A stretch of DNA of 19,802 bases from JAMWZF01 sp041628615. Lineage in GTDB: Bacteria > Pseudomonadota > Alphaproteobacteria > Rhodobacterales > Rhodobacteraceae. The position numbers and the translations under genes were made by a program. Every line of letters starts with the position of its first letter. Position 1 is the first letter of the stretch. Location of the stretch: NCBI GenBank assembly GCA_041628615.1, contig JBFKOW010000049.1, positions 1-19,802 on the forward strand, in the 5' to 3' direction. Below are positions 8,302-13,470 of the stretch, piece after piece. The notes beneath the pieces were generated by a model that was not told the DNA's origin, made no database searches, and worked only from the letters and a program-made list of their open reading frames with translations.

Positions 8302-8961
8302 TCATTCGCCGGTGGCGACGAGCTGCCAGTTCGGATCGCCGGTGCCCATCTGGCGGGCAAAGGTCCAGACATCGCGCTGGCGCTTGATCTCGGTCGGGCT
8401 GCCCTCGACGATGTCGCCGGCCTTGTCGCGGACCACCGAGGTCAGTTCGCCGGTGAAGCGGACAGTGATCTCTGCCTCCTGGGTCTCGGCGTCGAATTCG
8501 GCGGACTTGATGGCGATTTCCGAGATGCCGACGAAGGTGGCTTGGATCGTCAGGCCCTGTTCCTCGCGCGCGGCGACGACATCCGCGAAGGCCTCGTAGA
8601 CATCCTCGGACAGGAACGGCTTCACCTCGGCGATGTCGCCGGTCTCGAAGGCCATCAGGATCATCTCGTAGGCGCCGCGGGCGCCCTGCAGGAAATCGCC
8701 GACGCCGAATTCGGGATCGACGCGCTTCATCTCGGCCAGCGCCTTCGCGGCGTCCGAGTCCTCGTCGACATGGTCGATGATGTCGCGGTCCGGGCCGCCC
8801 TCGATCACCTCGAAGTCGCTGCGCCGGCGGCGCGACTGATCGGCCACGGGAACCGGCGGCTTCTCGAATCCTTCCCGCGATCCGAGCACGGAGCGCAGCC
8901 GCAGGATCAGGAAGACGGCGATGCCGGCCAGGACGAGAAGCTGGATGATCGGTGAGTTCAT
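8302..8961 (-). CDS. Tim44-like domain membrane protein
   Basis: A 219-residue protein with one N-terminal membrane segment (about residues 5-21), a short basic and charged linker (RSRRRR region near 42-48), and a C-terminal Tim44-like domain (about 75-219) including GVGDFLQGARGAYEMILMAF (86-105), FLSEDVYEAFADVV and the final W-T-F-A-R...NWQLVATGE. In mitochondria, Tim44 links the inner-membrane protein channel to Hsp70. The alphaproteobacterial homologues are membrane-attached proteins of uncertain function, probably near the inner-membrane surface. It heads a leftward cluster with mltA and smr and is divergent from fxsA. The ATG at 8961 is chosen because the membrane segment starts there; the frame continues upstream into unsupported sequence. 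Confidence 0.9.
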   Translation of the reverse strand: MNSPIIQLLVLAGIAVFLILRLRSVLGSREGFEKPPVPVADQSRRRRSDFEVIEGGPDRDIIDHVDEDSDAAKALAEMKRVDPEFGVGDFLQGARGAYEMILMAFETGDIAEVKPFLSEDVYEAFADVVAAREEQGLTIQATFVGISEIAIKSAEFDAETQEAEITVRFTGELTSVVRDKAGDIVEGSPTEIKRQRDVWTFARQMGTGDPNWQLVATGE

Positions 8962-9069
8962 CGGGGATCGGTTTCCACGGGGATATGGCAGGGGCGCGTT
9001 GCCCTTCTTATGTAGGTGAGGGTGGGGGGCGAGTCCACTGCACCCCCGGAGATATGAGGACACGTTTCG
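8962..9069. promoter_or_regulatory. Divergent intergenic region, Tim44-like gene / fxsA
   Basis: This 108-bp gap must hold the 5' signals for both divergent genes. On the plus strand GAGGA (9056-9060), 9 nt before the fxsA ATG, is a good ribosome-binding site. AT-rich TTATGTA at 9008-9014 is the only plausible -10-like patch. I cannot assign a convincing -35 on either strand. Confidence 0.4.
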
Positions 9070-9585
9070 ATGTGGCTTTTTGCCCTGTTCCTTGCGGTTC
9101 CGCTGATCGAGATCGCGCTGTTCATCCAGATCGGCGGGGTGATCGGCCTGTGGCCGACCCTGCTCGTCGTGGTGGTGACCGCGCTGATCGGCACGATGCT
9201 GGTCCGGTCGCAGGGGGCGCAGGAACTGGGCCGGATCCGGCGGTCGCTCGACCAGTTGCAGGACCCGACGGAACCGCTGGTGCACGGCGCGATGATCCTG
9301 GTGTCCGGCGCGCTGCTGCTGACGCCGGGGTTCTTCACCGACGCGGTGGGGTTCGCGCTGCTGGTGCCGGGGGTGCGGACCGCCGCCTTCCGCTGGATCC
9401 GGGCGCGGGTCCGGGTGCATGCCTTCGAGGGACGCGGTCCCGATCCGCGCGATCCCCGCAGCGGGCAGGCCGGCGGCACCGGGCCGGGCCGGTCCCCTGC
9501 GGACCGGGTGATGGAGGGCGAATACCACGAGGTCGATCCCGACAGCCGCAGCACTCATCGCCCGTCGAACTGGACCCGCCATTGA
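9070..9585 (+). CDS. fxsA: FxsA family membrane protein
   Basis: A 171-residue inner-membrane protein. FxsA was first described in E. coli, where extra copies relieve exclusion of phage T7 by the F plasmid; its normal role is unclear. The N-terminal half is hydrophobic with membrane segments near residues 1-22 (LFALFLAVPLIEIALFI, with the family's IEI motif), 25-45 and about 72-100 (MILVSGALLLTPGFFTDAVG, including the hallmark TPGFFTD). The C-terminal 60 residues are polar, rich in Gly, Pro and Arg, and poorly conserved in the family. The ATG at 9070 has GAGGA 9 nt upstream. secB follows after 56 bp without a terminator, suggesting possible co-transcription. Confidence 0.93.
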   Translation: MWLFALFLAVPLIEIALFIQIGGVIGLWPTLLVVVVTALIGTMLVRSQGAQELGRIRRSLDQLQDPTEPLVHGAMILVSGALLLTPGFFTDAVGFALLVPGVRTAAFRWIRARVRVHAFEGRGPDPRDPRSGQAGGTGPGRSPADRVMEGEYHEVDPDSRSTHRPSNWTRH

Positions 9586-9641
9586 GAGCCCGAGCCGGGC
9601 CTGATAAGAGGCCAACCGAACCGAATTCAGAGAGAGCGACC

Positions 9642-10178
9642 ATGGCCAACGACACTCCCGAGAACGGCGCCGCCCCGGCCGGCACCGCCGCCACCCCGCA
9701 ACCGCAGCAGGTGCAGGTCACCCAGCGCGTCCTGGCGCAGTATGTCCGCGACATGTCGTTCGAGAACATCATGGCGCAGAAGGGCGTCACCACCGAGGTC
9801 CAGCCCGACATCTCGGTGCAGGTGCAGCTCGACGCCAAGAAGCGCGGCGCGGACAAGCAGTACGAGGTCATCACCAAGCTGACCGTTACCTCCAAGACCA
9901 AGGAGAAGGGCGAGCCGCTGTTCGTGATGGAGCTGGAATATGCCGGCGTCTTCCACATCGACGGCGTGCCGGAAGAGCAGCTTCACCCCTACCTGCTGAT
10001 CGAGTGCCCGCGGCTGACCTTCCCCTTCGTCCGCCGCATCGTGAGCGACGTGACGCGGGACGGGGGCTTCCCGCCGCTGAACCTCGAAACGATCGATTTC
10101 CTCGCGCTCTACCGCAACGAGCTGGCCCGGCGGATGCAGGCCAACAAGGCGGGCGAGGAGAAGAAGGCGGACGCCTGA
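9642..10178 (+). CDS. secB: Protein-export chaperone SecB
   Basis: SecB is a cytoplasmic homotetrameric chaperone that holds preproteins unfolded and delivers them to SecA. The 178-residue protein has a variable Ala/Pro/Gln-rich N-terminal tail (1-25), then the family core: VLAQYVRDMSFEN (30-42), the beta-sheet region with VTSKTKEKGEPLFVMELEYAGVF (82-104), and the strongly conserved LLIECPRLTFPFVRRIVSDVTRDGGFPP (118-145) followed by NLETIDFLALYRN (147-159). The C-terminal tail is Lys/Glu rich. The ATG at 9642 is preceded by an AGAGAG stretch and fits the family length. Its stop lies only 4 bp from the stop of the convergent dnaQ. Confidence 0.97.
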   Translation: MANDTPENGAAPAGTAATPQPQQVQVTQRVLAQYVRDMSFENIMAQKGVTTEVQPDISVQVQLDAKKRGADKQYEVITKLTVTSKTKEKGEPLFVMELEYAGVFHIDGVPEEQLHPYLLIECPRLTFPFVRRIVSDVTRDGGFPPLNLETIDFLALYRNELARRMQANKAGEEKKADA

Positions 10179-10182
10179 TCCG

Positions 10183-10923
10183 CTAGCGGTAGCGGGCCCA
10201 GACCGCGCCGTCGCCCAGTTCGGCGACGAAGGCGTCATGGGCCTGCGCCTCAGCCTCGGTGATCCGGGGCGGCAAGGGCGCGCGGCGCGGCGCAGGCCGC
10301 CAGCCGCGATCGGCCGGTCCCGCCGCATCGGTCCGGCCGCCGCCGGGCGCGGCATGGAGCGCGAAGTCCGGCTGCCGCCCGCCGATCAGTTCGAGATAGA
10401 CCTCGGCGAGGATCTCGCTGTCGAGCAGCGCGCCGTGCAGCGTGCGCGACGAGTTGTCGATGCCGAACCGCTGGCACAGCGCGTCTAGCGAGGCGCGCGC
10501 GCCGGGAAACCGCCGCCGCGCGATGTCGAGCGTGTCGATGGTCCGGTCGTCGGCCAGCGCCGGCAGCCCGGCCCAGCCCAGTTCGGCATTGAGGAACTTC
10601 ATGTCGAAGGCGGCGTTGTGGATCACCAGCCGCGCATCCTCGATGAAGTCGAGGAACATGCGGCCGACCTCGGCGAAGGGCGGCTTGTCCTTCAGCGTGA
10701 CCGCGCCGGGGGCGGGCGGCTGCGGCGGGTCGAGCAGGTCCGGCCCGATGCCATGCACCTCGAAGGCCTCCTGCGGCATGGTCCGGCCCGGATTGATGTA
10801 GACGTGAAACGTTCGGCCGGTGGGAACATGGTTGAGCAGTTCCAGCGCGCCGATCTCGACGATCCGGTCGCCGGTGTCGGGGTCGAAGCCGGTGGTTTCG
10901 GTGTCGAGCACGATCTCACGCAT
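10183..10923 (-). CDS. dnaQ: DNA polymerase III epsilon subunit (3'-5' proofreading exonuclease)
   Basis: Epsilon is the proofreading subunit of the replicative polymerase, bound to alpha (DnaE). The 246-residue protein is a DEDDh exonuclease: Exo I DTETTG with Asp7 and Glu9, Exo II HNAAFD with Asp107, Exo III with His163 and Asp168 in LHGALLDSEILAEVY. Residues beyond about 180 form the usual extension that contacts the polymerase. Between VHGIGPDLL and PPFAEV (about residues 66-79) there is a Pro/Ala-rich insert compared with E. coli DnaQ as I recall it. The gene ends the maf-aroE-coaE-dnaQ operon; its start overlaps the coaE stop by 8 bp. Confidence 0.96.
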   Translation of the reverse strand: MREIVLDTETTGFDPDTGDRIVEIGALELLNHVPTGRTFHVYINPGRTMPQEAFEVHGIGPDLLDPPQPPAPGAVTLKDKPPFAEVGRMFLDFIEDARLVIHNAAFDMKFLNAELGWAGLPALADDRTIDTLDIARRRFPGARASLDALCQRFGIDNSSRTLHGALLDSEILAEVYLELIGGRQPDFALHAAPGGGRTDAAGPADRGWRPAPRRAPLPPRITEAEAQAHDAFVAELGDGAVWARYR

Positions 10924-11506
10924 GGGCGCGGCTCCTGATCCGGGCGACGATGGCCCGCACCTGCGCGCGGGCGTGGTCGGGCGTGTCGGTGATGATGACG
11001 TGATCGGCCCGCGCGCGCTTGTCGGCGTCGGGCATCTGGCGGGCGTGGATGGCGTCGAACAGGGCCAGGGTCATGCCGGGCCGGGCGAGCACCCGGTCGC
11101 GCTGCACCTCGGGCGCGACCGAGACGACGGCCACGGCGTCCATCCCGGCCTCGGCCCCGGTCTCGAACAGCAGCGGGATGTCGAACACCGCGATATCAGT
11201 GTCGGTCGCGGCCAGGAAATCCGCCCGGTCGGCGGCGACGAGGGGATGGACGATGGATTCGAGCCGGGCGAGGTGCGCCGGGTCGCCGGCGACGGCGGCC
11301 TTGAGGATGTCGCGCTGCACCGCGCCGTCGCGCACCGCATCGGGAAAGGCGGCGGCGATCGCCGGGACCGCGGCGCCACCGGTCCCGTAGAGCCGGGCCA
11401 CCGCCGCGTCGGCGTCCCAGACCGCGCAGCCCTCGTCGGCGAACATCCGGGCGGTCGTCGATTTGCCCATGCCGATGGAGCCGGTGAGACCCAGCCGGTA
11501 GGTCAT
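10916..11506 (-). CDS. coaE: Dephospho-CoA kinase
   Basis: CoaE phosphorylates the ribose 3'-hydroxyl of dephospho-CoA, the last step of coenzyme A synthesis. The 196-residue protein shows the P-loop GLTGSIGMGKST (residues 6-17), the acidic DADAAV (31-36), SIVHPLV (84-90), the Walker B-like FDIPLLFETG (108-117) and the lid region RQMPDADKRARADHVI (156-171). Length matches the family. The ATG at 11506 overlaps the aroE stop in an ATGA arrangement, and the coaE stop overlaps the dnaQ start by 8 bp. The frame runs on upstream across aroE but that part is not coding. Confidence 0.97.
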   Translation of the reverse strand: MTYRLGLTGSIGMGKSTTARMFADEGCAVWDADAAVARLYGTGGAAVPAIAAAFPDAVRDGAVQRDILKAAVAGDPAHLARLESIVHPLVAADRADFLAATDTDIAVFDIPLLFETGAEAGMDAVAVVSVAPEVQRDRVLARPGMTLALFDAIHARQMPDADKRARADHVIITDTPDHARAQVRAIVARIRSRAHA

Positions 11507-12351
11507 GCCTGGATCGCGCGGCGGGTCTCGGGGGTGACTTCCGGCCGGACCCCGAACCAGCGTTCGAAGGCCGGGACCGCCTGGTGCAGCAGCATGCCGA
11601 GCCCGTCCACCGTGCGGCATCCGGCGGCGGCGGCGTATTCCAGAAGCGGCGTGCGCAGCGGCGCATAAACGAGATCGGTCACCAGCGTTTCGGGGCGCAA
11701 CCCGTCGAGCGGGATCCGCAGCGCCGGGCTGCCGGTCATGCCGAGCGAAGTGGTGTTCACCAGGAGCGCGGCGTCCTCGAGGATGTTGCCCGCCTGCACC
11801 CAGTCCACCACGTCGATCCGCGAGCCGAATTCGTTGCGCAGCGCTTCGGCCTTCGGCCGAGTCCGGTTCGACAGGAGGATCTGCGGCACGCCCACTTCGA
11901 GCAGCGCCGAGATTACCGCGCGGGCCGCGCCGCCGGCGCCGAGAACGGCGGCGGGGCCGGCGTCGGGCCGCCATTCGGGCGCTTCCTGCCGCAGATTGGC
12001 GATGAATCCGTAACCGTCGGTGTTGTCGGCGTGGATCTTGCCGTCGCGCCGGAAGATGAGGGTATTGGCGGCGCCGATGATAGTGGCGCGGTCGGTGATG
12101 AGATCGGCGATCTCCAGCACCCGGACCTTGTGCGGAATGGTGATGTTCACGCCGACGAAACCGGCCTTGGGAAGCGTCCGCAGGACCTGTTCCAGGTTGG
12201 CGTCGGTCACGTCCATGGCGACATATGCGCCGCGCAGGCCGTAGTGACGCAACCAGTGGGTGTGCAAGGCCGGGCTGCGCGAGTGGGCGATCGGGTGGCC
12301 GATGACCCCCGCGAGGGGGGCCGGCGTTTCGTGTTCCTGGTGACCGGTCAT
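11503..12351 (-). CDS. aroE: Shikimate dehydrogenase (NADP+)
   Basis: AroE reduces 3-dehydroshikimate to shikimate with NADPH in aromatic amino-acid synthesis. The 282-residue protein has the substrate site GHPIAHSRSPALH (residues 18-30, the two Ser contacts), the catalytic pair Lys75 in NITIPHK and Asp112 in ADNTDGYGF, the NADP-binding GAGGAARA (138-145), the adenosine-phosphate contact NRTRPKA (162-168), and GLGMLLHQAVPAF (250-262). Length is typical. It overlaps maf upstream and coaE downstream by 4 bp each, so the operon is translationally coupled. Confidence 0.97.
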   Translation of the reverse strand: MTGHQEHETPAPLAGVIGHPIAHSRSPALHTHWLRHYGLRGAYVAMDVTDANLEQVLRTLPKAGFVGVNITIPHKVRVLEIADLITDRATIIGAANTLIFRRDGKIHADNTDGYGFIANLRQEAPEWRPDAGPAAVLGAGGAARAVISALLEVGVPQILLSNRTRPKAEALRNEFGSRIDVVDWVQAGNILEDAALLVNTTSLGMTGSPALRIPLDGLRPETLVTDLVYAPLRTPLLEYAAAAGCRTVDGLGMLLHQAVPAFERWFGVRPEVTPETRRAIQA

Positions 12352-12947
12352 GGCTGCACAATTCCGCGCGCCATCAGATAAGACAAGAGGGCGGGGACCT
12401 GCAGACCGAGAATGGTGAAATAGTCGCCGTCAATGCGGCTGAACAGGCGGACGCCTTCGGCTTCGAGCTTGTAGGCGCCGACGCATTGGGCGACATCGGG
12501 CCAGTTCCGGTCGAGATAGGACGCAAGGAAGCCGTCCGAAAACTCCCGGACATGCAGGGTGGCGGTGGCGACGTTGCGCCAGACCGGGCGGCCTGCCTCG
12601 CTGGCGACCAGCGCGGTGTGCAGCTTGTGCGCCTTGCCGCGCAGAAACCGGAGCTGCTCTGCGGCCTCGTCGCGGGAGCCGGGTTTCGCCAGCAGGACAC
12701 CGTCGCAGTCCAGCACCTGGTCGGCGCCGAGAACCAGCGCCGCCGGTTGCTTCGTCGACACCCGCTGCGCCTTCATCTCCGCCAGCGCGTCGGCGATGTC
12801 GCGGGGTGGGGTATGCTCGGCCAGAAGCGCGTCGCGCAGGGCCGATTCGTCCACGCGGGGGGTTTCAACGGCGAATTCGAGGCCGGCATTGGACAGCAGC
12901 CGGGCCCGCGTCGGCGAACCGGAAGCAAGAATCATGGGGACAGTCAT
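12348..12947 (-). CDS. maf: Maf family nucleotide pyrophosphatase
   Basis: Maf proteins hydrolyse non-canonical or modified nucleoside triphosphates to monophosphates. The 199-residue protein begins MTVPMILASGSPTRARLL with the family S-x-S-P-x-R motif, has the catalytic acidic residue in LVLGADQVLD (Asp76), KPGSRDEAAEQL, and CVGAYKLEAEGVRLF (155-169). The last motif looks more like the YceF subgroup (7-methyl-GTP preferred in E. coli) than YhdE (dTTP/UTP); that subgroup call is an inference. The ATG at 12947 is chosen because AGGCGA lies just upstream on the minus strand and the protein starts right at the conserved strand; longer in-frame extensions would invade the origin-like region. First gene of the leftward operon. 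Confidence 0.94.
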   Translation of the reverse strand: MTVPMILASGSPTRARLLSNAGLEFAVETPRVDESALRDALLAEHTPPRDIADALAEMKAQRVSTKQPAALVLGADQVLDCDGVLLAKPGSRDEAAEQLRFLRGKAHKLHTALVASEAGRPVWRNVATATLHVREFSDGFLASYLDRNWPDVAQCVGAYKLEAEGVRLFSRIDGDYFTILGLQVPALLSYLMARGIVQP

Positions 12948-13030
12948 GGGGATTTCGCCTGTATGGTTCGGGACGGCCATTGGGGAAGACCGGCCCGGCG
13001 GGTGCCGCTGGCCGGCGTTGGACGTGTCGC

Positions 13031-13039
13031 CGTGGACAT
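13031..13039 (-). promoter_or_regulatory. DnaA-box-like site (weak)
   Basis: Reads ATGTCCACG on the minus strand, 7/9 to TTGTCCACA and 6/9 to TTATCCACA. Confidence 0.35.
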
Positions 13040-13040
13040 A

Positions 13041-13093
13041 ACAGGCCCGGTTCCCCAGGTCATCCACGGTGGATCGGGAAAACCGGGGCCTGT
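13041..13093. repeat. Interrupted inverted repeat, left side of putative oriC
   Basis: The arm at 13041-13055 pairs with 13076-13093; the right arm carries three extra bases (one C, two A). Inside lies a perfect palindrome, ATCCAC-G-GTGGAT (13062-13074), with a DnaA-box-like core in each orientation. It could form a cruciform in DNA or a hairpin in a maf leader transcript. Confidence 0.6.
13060..13068 (+). promoter_or_regulatory. DnaA-box-like site
   Basis: TCATCCACG, 7/9 to TTATCCACA, forming one half of the ATCCAC-G-GTGGAT palindrome. Confidence 0.45.
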
Positions 13094-13099
13094 GGGGAA
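13091..13099 (-). promoter_or_regulatory. DnaA-box-like site
   Basis: Reads TTCCCCACA on the minus strand, 7/9 to TTATCCACA. Both mismatches lie in the middle, so affinity may be low. Confidence 0.35.
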
Positions 13100-13144
13100 G
13101 TCCGGTGTTGCCGAGAGTCAACCGGGCGTTTTGTCCGGGCGGTC

Positions 13145-13190
13145 TTGATCTTTTCTTTTAACGTATTGAAATAATTCATGGAAATATTAA
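13145..13190. other. AT-rich segment, candidate DNA unwinding element
   Basis: 46 bp with only nine G or C bases, in a window that is otherwise very GC-rich. It sits between the two inverted repeats and is abutted on the right by a DnaA-box-like nonamer. This is the expected property of the duplex-opening element of an origin. Confidence 0.65.
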
Positions 13191-13196
13191 CCCACA
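13188..13196 (+). promoter_or_regulatory. DnaA-box-like site at edge of AT-rich segment
   Basis: TAACCCACA, 7/9 to TTATCCACA, directly at the right border of the AT-rich segment. Confidence 0.4.
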
Positions 13197-13228
13197 GGGT
13201 ATCTGACATGCCTGCCTGGCGCACCGCC

Positions 13229-13237
13229 TGTGGACAG
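13229..13237 (-). promoter_or_regulatory. DnaA box
   Basis: Reads CTGTCCACA on the minus strand, 8/9 to TTGTCCACA and 7/9 to TTATCCACA. It lies in the short palindrome CCTGT-GG-ACAGG (13227-13238). Confidence 0.6.
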
Positions 13238-13243
13238 GTCATG

Positions 13244-13270
13244 GGACGACTCGGGGAGTCCGAGTTGTCC
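13244..13270. repeat. 11-bp inverted repeat, right side of putative oriC
   Basis: GGACGACTCGG (13244-13254) pairs with CCGAGTTGTCC (13260-13270) with a single G-T mismatch and a 5-nt loop. It contains two GANTC sites (13248-13252 and 13256-13260), and its right arm overlaps the best DnaA box. Confidence 0.7.
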
Positions 13271-13273
13271 ACA
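13265..13273 (+). promoter_or_regulatory. DnaA box, best match in the window
   Basis: TTGTCCACA, 8/9 to the E. coli consensus and identical to the DnaA box favoured in high-GC actinobacteria. Confidence 0.7.
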
Positions 13274-13357
13274 GGGACTTCCACCACGATCCTCTCTATT
13301 TTCTTTCTTTCCTGATTTGTCTGGATATCGCCCGCCGGGTCGCCCCTGTGCGGACGA

Positions 13358-13386
13358 TTGACGGGCAATGAAGGGAGGGATATCTG
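13358..13386 (+). promoter_or_regulatory. Candidate promoter for the rho operon
   Basis: TTGACG (13358-13363), a 17-bp spacer, then TATCTG (13381-13386). The -35 is good and the -10 weak. A start near 13393 would give a leader of about 78 nt with a small hairpin (13394-13409) before rho. Confidence 0.42.
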
Positions 13387-13470
13387 AACCTCACGTCCTG
13401 TCCTGGACGAACCTGTCGACCAGAACCGAACCGATCTCGCGCGTGGCCGCATGCCGCGCAAGGAGTCCGC

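Larger units (their letters stand above)
12948..13470. other. oriC: Putative chromosomal replication origin (oriC)
   Basis: The only gene-free stretch over 300 bp in the window. It lies between divergent maf and rho. It contains a 46-bp segment of about 80% AT (13145-13190) in otherwise very GC-rich DNA, six DnaA-box-like nonamers with 7 or more of 9 matches to TTATCCACA or the high-GC variant TTGTCCACA, two inverted repeats flanking the AT-rich segment, and four GANTC sites (13115, 13248, 13256, 13463). In Caulobacter oriC also lies between the maf-aroE-coaE-dnaQ side and the rho-mnmE-mnmG-rsmG-parAB side, and here parA, parB and two parS sites are nearby. I see no small gene in it. Confidence 0.8.

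Noticed and set aside
9588..9600. GC hairpin GCCCG-AGC-CGGGC after fxsA
   Set aside because: Only five base pairs with a 3-nt loop and no T tract; not convincing as a terminator between fxsA and secB.
10803..10810. CGTGAAAC half-site inside dnaQ resembling parS
   Set aside because: Only the right half matches; the left half has almost no identity to TGTTTCAC, so a functional parS is unlikely.
12948..13121. N-terminal extension of Maf by 58 residues into the origin region
   Set aside because: The extra residues lack family similarity, and the conserved strand begins at the ATG at 12947 with its own ribosome-binding sequence.
13158..13190. Two TTAA sequences in the AT-rich segment as a CtrA binding site
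   Set aside because: CtrA needs TTAA-N7-TTAA; here the two are 25 bp apart, and AT-rich DNA gives TTAA by chance.
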